Source: Sediminicola arcticus (GTDB taxonomy: Bacteria; Bacteroidota; Bacteroidia; Flavobacteriales; Flavobacteriaceae). Taken from it: 64,000 nt of DNA. Where the stretch lies: contig NZ_JBEXAE010000001.1 of the NCBI RefSeq assembly GCF_040566695.1, positions 372,001-436,000 on the forward strand, given 5' to 3'. Shown piece after piece: positions 8,227-15,678 of the stretch. The position numbers were made by a program, and so were the translations under genes. The notes below the pieces were generated by a model. The model was not told where the DNA came from. It searched no databases and saw nothing but the letters and a program-made list of their open reading frames with translations. How positions within the stretch are numbered: position 1 is the first letter of the stretch; every line of letters begins with the position of its first letter.

Positions 8227-9381
8227 TTATCCAATAGCCTGTTCTAAATCGGCTATAAGATCGTTTTCGTCTTCAATACCAACGCTTAAGCGAATCAAGG
8301 CATCTACAACCCCATGTTTTTCGCGTTCTTCTTTTGGGATACTTGCGTGCGTCATACTAGCCGGGTGTCCCGCTAAGCTTTCAACTCCACCTAAAGATTC
8401 GGCCAAAGTGAATAATTTTAATTTTTCTACGATAGCTATGGCATCTTTATAATTAGCCCCTTTGGAGACAAAAGAAATCATCCCTCCAAAATCTTTCATT
8501 TGGCTTTTAGCAATATGATGGTTTGGGTGATCCTCAAAACCAGGCCAATACACCTTTTCAATTTTTGGATGGTTCTTCAGATATTGGGCAATGGCCCTAC
8601 CATTCTCACAATGGCGTTGCATTCTAATATGTAACGTTTTTATCCCTCTTAATACCAAAAAACTATCCATGGGTCCGCAAACCGCCCCACTGGCGTTTTG
8701 AATAAAGTACAACTGATCTGCTAATTCTTTATCCTTTACCACTAAGGCCCCGACTACCACATCGCTGTGGCCTCCCAAATATTTTGTGGCAGAATGCATA
8801 ACGATGTCGGCCCCTAAGTCCAACGGTAGTTGTAAATAAGGCGTGGCAAACGTATTGTCTACAGCCAAAAGAATATTGTGCTTTTTGGCCAATTTTGAAA
8901 CCGAAGCAATGTCAATAACATTCATCATGGGATTCGTGGGTGTTTCCACCCAAATGAGTTTTGTTTTCTCAGTAATATAATCAGAAATTTTTTCCGCATT
9001 TTGCATACCTATAAAATGAAAGGTAATCCCAAATTTTTCAAAAATCTTTTTGAACAACCTATAACTACCCCCGTAAAGATCGTTGGTGGATACAACCTCA
9101 TCTCCCGGAGACAATAATTTTATAACAGCATCTATAGCAGCTAATCCACTACCAAATGCCAAACCGTAATTTCCATTTTCTATACTCGCTAAGGAATTTT
9201 CCAATGCGGTCCTAGTAGGATTTGCACTTCGGGAATATTCGAATCCCTGATGCCCACCGGGTGTGGTTTGTGCATAGGTAGACGTTTGATATATTGGAGG
9301 CATTACAGCACCGTAAGCCTTGTCTGGGTGTTGCCCACCATGAATGGTTTTACTATTGAATCTTAAGTCTTTATTGCTCAC
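8227..9381 (-). CDS. Cystathionine gamma-synthase-type trans-sulfuration PLP enzyme
   Basis: Fold-type I PLP enzyme of the Cys/Met metabolism family. Cystathionine gamma-synthase (O-acyl-homoserine plus cysteine to cystathionine) is the best guess, but cystathionine gamma-lyase cannot be excluded. Motifs include YSRSANPTRTALE, GSGLAAIDAVI, VETPTNPMMNVID, DNTFATPYLQLPL and the PLP lysine in HSATKYLGGHSD. The open frame extends to an ATG at 9453, but I choose the GTG at 9379-9381 (product then starts MSNKDLRFNSKTIHGG, about 384 residues, the family's usual length). The reason is that a good promoter (TACATTTG, 9406-9399) lies inside the extension. It is divergent from the 9468 lipoprotein gene. 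Confidence 0.88.
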   Translation of the reverse strand: MSNKDLRFNSKTIHGGQHPDKAYGAVMPPIYQTSTYAQTTPGGHQGFEYSRSANPTRTALENSLASIENGNYGLAFGSGLAAIDAVIKLLSPGDEVVSTNDLYGGSYRLFKKIFEKFGITFHFIGMQNAEKISDYITEKTKLIWVETPTNPMMNVIDIASVSKLAKKHNILLAVDNTFATPYLQLPLDLGADIVMHSATKYLGGHSDVVVGALVVKDKELADQLYFIQNASGAVCGPMDSFLVLRGIKTLHIRMQRHCENGRAIAQYLKNHPKIEKVYWPGFEDHPNHHIAKSQMKDFGGMISFVSKGANYKDAIAIVEKLKLFTLAESLGGVESLAGHPASMTHASIPKEEREKHGVVDALIRLSVGIEDENDLIADLEQAIG

Positions 9382-9398
9382 ATTAAAATTTTCTACTA

Positions 9399-9445
9399 CA
9401 AATGTATTGTTATCTTTTGATGAATGCAATGAAGCAGTACATTTG
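9399..9445. promoter_or_regulatory. Back-to-back divergent promoters
   Basis: Two copies of TACATTTG face away from each other: 9438-9445 on the plus strand (22 bases before the lipoprotein ATG) and 9406-9399 on the minus strand (17 bases before the GTG of the PLP enzyme gene). Plus-strand TTTG at 9416-9419 sits 18 bases upstream of its -7 box. On the minus strand a TTG lies about 19 bases upstream of its -7 box. Both fit the Bacteroidota TTTG / TAnnTTTG layout, so the two promoters interleave in under 50 bp. Confidence 0.65.
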
Positions 9446-9467
9446 TAACCCAATCAACCTCAATTCT

Positions 9468-10223
9468 ATGAAGCACCTTTTGTCTTTTTTAATAGTACTT
9501 ATTCTGACCTTTGCCAGCTGTGAAAAAGAAGATAAAATAGCTTTTGAACCAATTGTATATTTAGGTGATCAATGCACTAATTGTACAAGTGTAAAAATAA
9601 GCATTCCCAATGCCCTGGAAGATTCAAAGATCTCAAAGACTATAAACAATTCTCTAAAAGAAGAAATCATCTATTTGTTGACCTTTGAAGATGGCATTAA
9701 CGTTACCACAATTGAAGAAGCAATCAGCTCTTTCAAGAATGGGTATACAATACAAAAAAACAAGTTCCCAGATGAATCTATAGGTTGGGAGGTTAAGATT
9801 GATGGAGAGGTTGCTTATGAGGATGAGAATATAGTAACCATTCAATTAAAGACCTATATTTTTACCGGTGGCGCACACGGGTATACGCCCACTCGCTTTC
9901 TAAACTTTGACAAAAAGAAAGGTTTGGAATTAGAAAATTGGGAGTTATTTAAAGATCTTGACACCTTCATACACTTTGCCGAAACCAAATTTAGAATCCA
10001 GGAACATGTGCCTTTAGAAAAATCGATTAACAGTACAGGTTTTATGTTTGATGATAACAGGTTTTACCTTTCTGAGAATATAGGATTTACCAAGGAAGGT
10101 ATGAAGCTTTTTTATGACCAATATGAAGTGGCTTCTTATGCGGACGGCCCCATTGTATTAAACTTGCCCTACAATGAGGTCCAGGATTATTTGGCGTTTA
10201 AACTAAAAAAAAATGACAATTAA
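9468..10223 (+). CDS. DUF4163/DUF3298 (RsiV-like) lipoprotein
   Basis: Predicted lipoprotein of 251 residues. The chosen ATG gives MKHLLSFLIVLILTFASC as signal peptide plus lipobox; an upstream in-frame ATG at 9402 would put the signal peptide after 22 extra residues and would lie ahead of the promoter. The mature part begins EKEDK. An N-terminal domain of the DUF4163 kind covers about residues 30-130. The DUF3298 hallmark TGGAHGYTPTRFLNFD follows at about 135-150, with a C-terminal beta domain ending in VLNLPYNEVQDYL. These domains occur in the anti-sigma factor RsiV and in many Bacteroidota surface lipoproteins; the function here is unknown. The gene converges on the DinB-like gene with only 2 bases between stops. 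Confidence 0.8.
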   Translation: MKHLLSFLIVLILTFASCEKEDKIAFEPIVYLGDQCTNCTSVKISIPNALEDSKISKTINNSLKEEIIYLLTFEDGINVTTIEEAISSFKNGYTIQKNKFPDESIGWEVKIDGEVAYEDENIVTIQLKTYIFTGGAHGYTPTRFLNFDKKKGLELENWELFKDLDTFIHFAETKFRIQEHVPLEKSINSTGFMFDDNRFYLSENIGFTKEGMKLFYDQYEVASYADGPIVLNLPYNEVQDYLAFKLKKNDN

Positions 10224-10225
10224 TT

Positions 10226-10711
10226 TTAAACTGCCCTTTTTAAAGCTAGAATAGCACCTAAGTGTAATCCTTCATGAAACATGTTGAACGCTATGGAATC
10301 TTCTACTTTATTCAAGGTGACATTCACACTTGTGGTATAACTGTTAAATTCGATGAATAGACCATTCTCATAGTCTTCTTTGAGCCATTCTATAGTAGAA
10401 AATAAAAGTGCTTCCAACTTTTTTATCTCTTCATCTGATACTTCTCCTTTAGGAAATGTCCCTTTTTTGTAAGCTTCGACCATTTCATCATCAACCCTCA
10501 TTTGAAGATTACTCATTTTATAAACCAATAATTGTTGGGTGACCACTACGTGGGCAATGTTCCACCAAATGTTATTGTTGAAGCCTTCCGGAATTTTGAA
10601 AAGTTTCTCCCTTGGTGTTTCTGTGAGAAATTTGTACAATATTTTTCTATTCTGAAGTGTAATATCTAGTAAGTATTCCAATGTTTTGATTTTTTTATAA
10701 AAATAGTACAA
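10226..10711 (-). CDS. DinB-superfamily four-helix protein
   Basis: Predicted cytoplasmic protein of 161 residues from the DinB/YfiT-like putative metalloenzyme superfamily (not DNA polymerase IV). The three expected metal-ligand histidines can be seen: one in WWNIAHVVVTQQ near residue 54 and two in HEGLHLGAILALKR near the C terminus. Family members include thiol-dependent transferases, but substrates are mostly unknown. The start is uncertain because MYYFYKKIKTLEYLL contains the only Met in the first 40 residues. It converges on the upstream lipoprotein gene with almost no spacer and stands alone on its strand. Confidence 0.75.
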   Translation of the reverse strand: MYYFYKKIKTLEYLLDITLQNRKILYKFLTETPREKLFKIPEGFNNNIWWNIAHVVVTQQLLVYKMSNLQMRVDDEMVEAYKKGTFPKGEVSDEEIKKLEALLFSTIEWLKEDYENGLFIEFNSYTTSVNVTLNKVEDSIAFNMFHEGLHLGAILALKRAV

Positions 10712-10766
10712 TCCATTTGAATTGGGTTTCTTTGTGTTGAATTTACCTTAAAATTTGGTTTTGGTC

Positions 10767-11123
10767 ATGACAAAAAAAATATATCATTTAAGCACCTGTG
10801 ATACCTGCAAGAGAATATTGAAAGAGTTGCAACCTCTTGATGATGTAGTTCTACAAGACATAAAAACAGTTGCGATTACCACCGAACAATTGGAAAAAAT
10901 GAAATTTTTGTCTGGCAGTTACGAAAGTCTGTTTAGCAAAAGGGCGAGGATGTATAAGGAAAGAGACTTGGGCAGTAAAGATTTAAAGGAAGAAGATTTA
11001 AAGGCATTGATATTAGAACATTACACCTTTTTAAAACGGCCAGTGATCCTGATAGACAATAAAATCTTTATTGGCAATAGCAAGAAAGAAATGACGGCTG
11101 CTAAAGAAGCCCTGCACTCTTGA
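10767..11123 (+). CDS. ArsC/Spx-family thioredoxin-fold protein (arsenate reductase-like)
   Basis: Small cytoplasmic protein of 118 residues with the ArsC-family fold. The N terminus is MTKKIYHLSTCDTCKR, with a CxxC pair in the position of the ArsC/Spx active-site loop. KRPVILIDNKIFIGNSKKE near the C terminus matches the conserved cis-Pro and substrate region. I use the ATG at 10767; a TTG at 10755 would add four residues. The arsenate reductase name is the usual family label, but no arsenic gene is nearby and the true substrate is unknown. The stop codon overlaps the TTG start of the downstream EamA gene (TTGA), so the two are probably translationally coupled. Confidence 0.8.
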   Translation: MTKKIYHLSTCDTCKRILKELQPLDDVVLQDIKTVAITTEQLEKMKFLSGSYESLFSKRARMYKERDLGSKDLKEEDLKALILEHYTFLKRPVILIDNKIFIGNSKKEMTAAKEALHS

Positions 11124-12013
11124 GCAAAAGAACCCTAGCCATCCTAGCAGCTATTGGGGCTACCATAATATATGGTATTAACCATACTTTAGCCAAAGGA
11201 GTAATGCCGACGCATGTAAAACCATTTGGGTTTATTTTCATTAGGGTAACAGGAGCCGCCATACTTTTTTGGGGCATATCTTTTTTTGGTCCCAAAGAAA
11301 AAATAGAACGCAGGGATTGGCTTCGGGTGTTGGTCTGTGCTATCTTGGGAATGGTTATTAATATGTTGGCCTTTTTTAAGGGATTGGACTTGTCCACCCC
11401 CATCAATAGTGCCGTATTGGTCACCATAACCCCAATCATAGTAGTGGTGTTATCCGCACTTCTTATAAAAGAAAAAATTACCTTATTAAAAGGATCTGGG
11501 GTGTTCCTAGGATTTATAGGAGCCTTAGCACTTGTCCTTTTTGGTGGGGAAATACGGCAAGACGCACCCAATATTCCCCTAGGAAATGCTCTTTTTATCC
11601 TTAATGCCACTAGTTACGGCGCCTATTTGATTGTTGCCAAAAGCCTGATTGAAAGATATCACCCCTTTACCATAATGAAATGGCTGTTCACCATTGCAGT
11701 GATAATAAACCTTCCCATAACATATTCCGAGTTTAGTGAAATCCAATGGTCCCAAATGCCACCGAACGTGTATGGTGTTATCGCCTTTGTAGTAATCGGC
11801 ACCACTTTTCTTACCTATTTATTCAATATATATGCATTAACCCAATTAAAGGCCTCTACCTTAGGGGCCTTTGTTTACATACAACCACTGATAGGAATTC
11901 TTTTTGCATTGACTACAGGGAAGGATTACCTCACCTTGATCAAAATACTAGCCATAGGCTTGGTCTTAGTAGGAGTATATTTGGCCACAAAAAAACCTAA
12001 ACCAAGTCCATAG
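11120..12013 (+). CDS. EamA/DMT-family transporter
   Basis: Inner-membrane transporter of the drug/metabolite superfamily, 297 residues, with ten predicted membrane segments formed by two EamA repeats (about residues 7-137 and 152-290). The first repeat includes YGINHTLAKG and VTITPIIVVVLSALL; the second includes YGAYLIVAKSLIERYHP and LGAFVYIQPLIGILFAL. The start is a TTG at 11120-11122 that overlaps the stop of the ArsC-like gene; the next Met (GVMPTHV) would remove the first helix. The substrate cannot be read from sequence. The last 17 bases overlap the 3' end of the convergent thioesterase gene. Confidence 0.85.
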   Translation: MSKRTLAILAAIGATIIYGINHTLAKGVMPTHVKPFGFIFIRVTGAAILFWGISFFGPKEKIERRDWLRVLVCAILGMVINMLAFFKGLDLSTPINSAVLVTITPIIVVVLSALLIKEKITLLKGSGVFLGFIGALALVLFGGEIRQDAPNIPLGNALFILNATSYGAYLIVAKSLIERYHPFTIMKWLFTIAVIINLPITYSEFSEIQWSQMPPNVYGVIAFVVIGTTFLTYLFNIYALTQLKASTLGAFVYIQPLIGILFALTTGKDYLTLIKILAIGLVLVGVYLATKKPKPSP

Positions 12014-12473
12014 GTTTTTTAGCAAATTTGCGAGTATCTTCTTTGGTTAAGATTCGGAATACGGGTGACTTTTCTATTGCATTGAAGTTATTCAAAAACT
12101 CATTGCTTAGACCCGTTAATGACCTAGTATTCATATCTATCCAAGCTCCCATCATTTCACAATGCGCAAAATTTTTTCCCTCCCCATCATAAAAGTTGTG
12201 GTGAAATTCGAAGAACATGCCGTCTTCACTCATACCCACCAATTCAAACGATACCTTTACTGGCTTACCAAGAAATACCTCTTTAAAATAGTACATGTGT
12301 TCATAGAAAACTACGGGTCCAATATGGTGGTCGGCCATCGATTTTTGATTGAAGACAAGTTCATTAAGAAAGGCAATACGGGTATGGCCCATATAATTTA
12401 CATAGGCCGTATTTCCCAAATGCCTGTTCGCATCAACATCGCCCCACCGAATTTCAAACTCTTTTAAATACAT
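11997..12473 (-). CDS. Hotdog-fold acyl-CoA thioesterase (4HBT/YbgC type)
   Basis: Single-domain hotdog thioesterase of 158 residues, predicted to hydrolyse an acyl-CoA or acyl-ACP thioester in the cytoplasm. The N-terminal EIRWGDVDANRHLGNTAYVNYM contains the Asp and the GNTAYVNYM helix typical of 4-hydroxybenzoyl-CoA thioesterase-like proteins. The strand block VSFELVGMSEDGMFFEF follows. Substrate is unknown. The gene is convergent with the EamA gene and the two coding ends overlap by 17 bases, with no terminator visible between them. Confidence 0.82.
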   Translation of the reverse strand: MYLKEFEIRWGDVDANRHLGNTAYVNYMGHTRIAFLNELVFNQKSMADHHIGPVVFYEHMYYFKEVFLGKPVKVSFELVGMSEDGMFFEFHHNFYDGEGKNFAHCEMMGAWIDMNTRSLTGLSNEFLNNFNAIEKSPVFRILTKEDTRKFAKKPMDLV

Positions 12474-12604
12474 TATTTAGAATATTTTTTTGCTATGCAT
12501 GCATAATAATTGTAAAAATACCATAGTTTTGAGATGGAGAGCTACTCTAAAATAAAAAAAACAACAATTATACTTACATTTAAGATTCTATAAACAGATT
12601 AGAC

Positions 12605-13579
12605 ATGAATTCAAAAGCTCCATTCGTTAAGGATCTTGCACTACCAGTTATTGCCGCTCCAATGTTTTTAATATCAGGACCAGAATTGGTTATCGAATGC
12701 TGTAAAAATGGCATTGTGGGTACTTTTCCCGCTCTTAACCAACGGACCAGTGAAGGTTTTGAGGAATGGCTGATTCAAATAAAGACTGCCCTAGAGAAAT
12801 TTGAAAAAGAAACTGGTAAAAAGCCTGCTCCCTTTGGAGTGAATCTTATTGTACACCAAACCAATCCAAGATTACAAGCAGATCTAATGCTATGCATTAA
12901 ACACAAAGTGCCCCTAATTATTACCTCCCTTGGAGCAGTATCCAAAGTGGTGGATGCCATCCATGGATATGGCGGGCTCGTATTTCACGATGTAATTAAA
13001 AAAAGACATGCAGAGAAAGCTGCAGAAGCAGGCGTTGACGGGCTAATCCTTGTCGCCGCAGGAGCAGGAGGGCATGCGGGTACCATCAACCCCATGACCT
13101 TAGTAGCAGAAATTAAACGCTTCTATCACAAGACAGTTATCCTTTCTGGCTGCATCAGTACAGGGCGGGATATTGCCTCCGCTATGCAAATGGGGGCTGA
13201 TTTGGCCTACATGGGCACCCGTTTTATCAATACCACAGAGAGTATGGCTAATGATAATTATCGAAAAATGATAGAAGATTCTACTGCTAGTGATGTTATA
13301 TACACTGCAGCTATATCTGGGGTCCACGCCAATTTTCTTGGGGATAGCTTAAAGGCCGCTGGCATTACAGCAGAAGATCTAAAAAAAGATACCAAGGTCG
13401 ATTTTGGCAAGGAAATGGATACAGAAGCCAAAGCTTGGAAGACCATTTGGTCAGCAGGACAAGGTGTAGCCACAATAGACGACACCATTTCGGTTGAGGA
13501 ACTAGTAAACAGACTAAAAACAGAATTTACATTGGCTATAAAGGAACAAATAAAACTATTGGAAGTTTATCCTAAATAA
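12605..13579 (+). CDS. Nitronate monooxygenase (2-nitropropane dioxygenase-like)
   Basis: FMN-dependent TIM-barrel enzyme of 324 residues that in characterised relatives oxidises alkyl nitronates. Motifs include LPVIAAPMFLISGPELV (FMN region), GVNLIVHQTNPR, DGLILVAAGAGGHAG and SGCISTGRDIASAMQMGADLAYMGTRF for phosphate binding. A TACATTTA near-match to a -7 box lies upstream around 12575. It is followed 32 bases later by the YheT-like hydrolase gene, with which it may be cotranscribed. Natural substrate in this organism is unknown. Confidence 0.88.
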   Translation: MNSKAPFVKDLALPVIAAPMFLISGPELVIECCKNGIVGTFPALNQRTSEGFEEWLIQIKTALEKFEKETGKKPAPFGVNLIVHQTNPRLQADLMLCIKHKVPLIITSLGAVSKVVDAIHGYGGLVFHDVIKKRHAEKAAEAGVDGLILVAAGAGGHAGTINPMTLVAEIKRFYHKTVILSGCISTGRDIASAMQMGADLAYMGTRFINTTESMANDNYRKMIEDSTASDVIYTAAISGVHANFLGDSLKAAGITAEDLKKDTKVDFGKEMDTEAKAWKTIWSAGQGVATIDDTISVEELVNRLKTEFTLAIKEQIKLLEVYPK

Positions 13580-13611
13580 CCTATACATCACTATCAATCT
13601 AAGGTAGAACA

Positions 13612-14577
13612 ATGCCCATAATCACCTCAAAATATCAGCCTCCCTTTATATTTAAAAATGGAGATTTAGCTACCATTTATGCTGGAATGCTCCGCAAAAT
13701 TGACCTTATTGTTCAGCAAAGGGAACGAATTTCCTTGTCTGATGGAGATTTTTTAGATTTAGATTGGAGTTTTTCCATCAGAAAAACCAACAAGGTTGCT
13801 ATTCTACTTCACGGATTGGAAGGAAATGCCCAAAGGCCCTATATTACGGGAAGTGCTAAAGCTTTAAATAATGACGGCTTTGATGTATGTGCCGTAAATT
13901 ACAGAGGTTGCAGTGGGGAGACCAACCGTTTATTTAGATCGTACCATTCTGGCGCTACTGAGGACTTAGAAGCTGTGGTTCAACATGTGATCTCCAAGCA
14001 AATCTACGAGGCTATTGTATTGAAGGGATTTAGCTTAGGGGGCAACTTAGCCTTGCGGTATTTAGGAGAAAAAGGCCGAGATCTACCAAAGGAGCTAAAA
14101 GCTACTATTGCTGTTTCTGTCCCTTGCGACCTGCACAGTTCCTTAAAGGAATTATTAAAGCCTAGGAATTTCCTTTATGCCAAGCGCTTTAAAAAACACT
14201 TGATTGAAAAGTTGCTATTAAAACAAGAATTATTTCCTAAAAAGATTACTGCCTACAATATTCAAAATATCAGAACCCTAAAAGATTTTGACGACATTTA
14301 TACCAGTAAGGCCCACGGGTTTAAAGATGCTCTTGACTATTATAAAAAATGTAGCTGTCTACCGTTGTTAGATAATATCGCTATCCCATCCTTATTGATC
14401 AATGCTCAAAATGATTCTTTCTTAGGACCTGAATGCTATCCCACTGGGGAAGCACAAAAAAATCAAAATCTTTTCCTAGAAATGCCAAAATTTGGAGGTC
14501 ATGTAGGCTTCTACGCTCCCGATAATTTAACCTACACAGAAAAAAGAACTACAATTTTCTTGGAAGAAGTACTTTAA
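13612..14577 (+). CDS. YheT-family alpha/beta hydrolase
   Basis: Cytoplasmic alpha/beta hydrolase of 321 residues. The conserved start of the fold is AILLHGLEGNAQRPYI. The nucleophile elbow is GFSLGGNLALRYLGEKG (Ser), the acid is probably in NAQNDSFLG, and the catalytic His is in FGGHVGFY near the C terminus. The YheT/ABHD family label fits the arrangement VNYRGCSGETNR before the nucleophile. Substrate is not known; relatives act on short acyl esters. It follows the nitronate monooxygenase gene by 32 bases. Confidence 0.85.
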   Translation: MPIITSKYQPPFIFKNGDLATIYAGMLRKIDLIVQQRERISLSDGDFLDLDWSFSIRKTNKVAILLHGLEGNAQRPYITGSAKALNNDGFDVCAVNYRGCSGETNRLFRSYHSGATEDLEAVVQHVISKQIYEAIVLKGFSLGGNLALRYLGEKGRDLPKELKATIAVSVPCDLHSSLKELLKPRNFLYAKRFKKHLIEKLLLKQELFPKKITAYNIQNIRTLKDFDDIYTSKAHGFKDALDYYKKCSCLPLLDNIAIPSLLINAQNDSFLGPECYPTGEAQKNQNLFLEMPKFGGHVGFYAPDNLTYTEKRTTIFLEEVL

Positions 14578-14620
14578 CGGTCCTATTTATTATATTAGTG
14601 GTTATAAATAAGATTCTGAA

Positions 14621-15100
14621 ATGAAAAAATTACTCGCAATTTTAGCTCTTGGCGCCATCATGGTTGGTTGTGGCGAAAAGAAAGATGAAAAAAAGGAAGG
14701 TTTTGAAATGAACCGTACCAAAAAAGAAGTGAAAGCGGCAGATTCTGAAGAAGGTGTTCCCGTTGATTTGAGTAACAAAGGTGTAGGTCCTATAAAATCT
14801 ATGTCCTTTGATGATACAGTTGATGCTGATCTTGCGGCAATAGGAGAAGCAAAATACAGTGCCATTTGTACTAGTTGTCATATGGCAGAACAACGAATGA
14901 TTGGGCCTGCCCTTAAAGACATTTATGATCGTAGAAGTCCGGAATGGGTAATGAACATGATTCTCAACCCTGAGGGAATGCTTAAAGAAGATCCTATTGC
15001 CAAAGCATTATTAAAAGAATATAACAATGCACAAATGATGAACCAAAATCTTTCTAAGGAAGATGCACGTGCAGTGGCTGAATACTTACGTACCCTGTAA
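14621..15100 (+). CDS. Cytochrome c lipoprotein
   Basis: Predicted periplasm-facing monoheme cytochrome c of 159 residues, anchored by lipid. Signal peptide MKKLLAILALGAIMVGC has a lipobox with Cys at residue 17, followed by a charged linker (GEKKDEKKEG). The heme-binding motif CTSCH is at about residue 87 and the likely axial Met ligand lies in NNAQMMNQNLSKEDA near residue 133. It would act as an electron carrier; its partner is not in the window. It is followed by a strong terminator. Confidence 0.9.
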   Translation: MKKLLAILALGAIMVGCGEKKDEKKEGFEMNRTKKEVKAADSEEGVPVDLSNKGVGPIKSMSFDDTVDADLAAIGEAKYSAICTSCHMAEQRMIGPALKDIYDRRSPEWVMNMILNPEGMLKEDPIAKALLKEYNNAQMMNQNLSKEDARAVAEYLRTL

Positions 15101-15123
15101 TTAGGATTATAGTAAAATTTTGG

Positions 15124-15166
15124 GTGCGCTTATCTTGAACATGTTTAGAGATAAGCGCACTTTTAT
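15124..15166 (+). terminator. Rho-independent terminator after the cytochrome gene
   Basis: Perfect 12-base stem (GTGCGCTTATCT at 15124-15135, AGATAAGCGCAC at 15149-15160) followed by TTTTATATTT. The loop itself contains the small palindrome AACATGTT. Confidence 0.9.
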
Positions 15167-15189
15167 ATTTATAATTAAGAAACGAGATT

Positions 15190-15642
15190 ATGGGGTTTAA
15201 CATTGTGCTTCTAGAACCAGAAATACCAAACAATACGGGTAATATAGGCAGGTTAAGCCTCGCATCTGGATCTCACCTTCACTTGGTAAAACCCTTTGGA
15301 TTTGAATTGGATGACAAACGAGTGAAAAGAGCTGGATTAGATTATTGGCAATACCTCACTCTCACCATTTACCAGAATGCAGAAGAATTCTTTGAAATAC
15401 ACAAAAATAAAAAAATGGCCTTTTTATCCAGTCACGGAACAAAAGACCATTGGGACATAGATTTTATAGATGAGATGTTTCTCGTCTTTGGAAAAGAATC
15501 CGCAGGCATATCCAAAGATATCCTAGAAACCAATGCGCACCAATTATTTAAAATTCCCATCTACAATGAGCATATCCGAAGTCTAAATTTGGCCAATGCT
15601 GTAGGGATTGTGGTATATGAAGGTCTTAGATGTCTTAGATAG
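15190..15642 (+). CDS. trmL: tRNA (cytidine/uridine-34-2'-O)-methyltransferase TrmL
   Basis: SPOUT-fold methyltransferase of 150 residues that 2'-O-methylates the wobble nucleotide of tRNA-Leu isoacceptors using S-adenosylmethionine. All three SPOUT motifs are present: PEIPNNTGNIGRLSLASGS at the N terminus, FGKESAGISKDIL in the middle, and the knotted C terminus IRSLNLANAVGIVVYEGLR. The length matches the minimal TrmL (YibK) family without an extra RNA-binding domain. It stands alone after the cytochrome terminator and converges on the SulP gene. Confidence 0.93.
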   Translation: MGFNIVLLEPEIPNNTGNIGRLSLASGSHLHLVKPFGFELDDKRVKRAGLDYWQYLTLTIYQNAEEFFEIHKNKKMAFLSSHGTKDHWDIDFIDEMFLVFGKESAGISKDILETNAHQLFKIPIYNEHIRSLNLANAVGIVVYEGLRCLR

Positions 15643-15678
15643 GTTCTTTATCTTATAATTCCTTTTGTTTAAAATACT

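Noticed and set aside
9382..9453. ATG-started N-terminal extension of the trans-sulfuration enzyme
   Set aside because: A promoter lies inside it and it has no family similarity.
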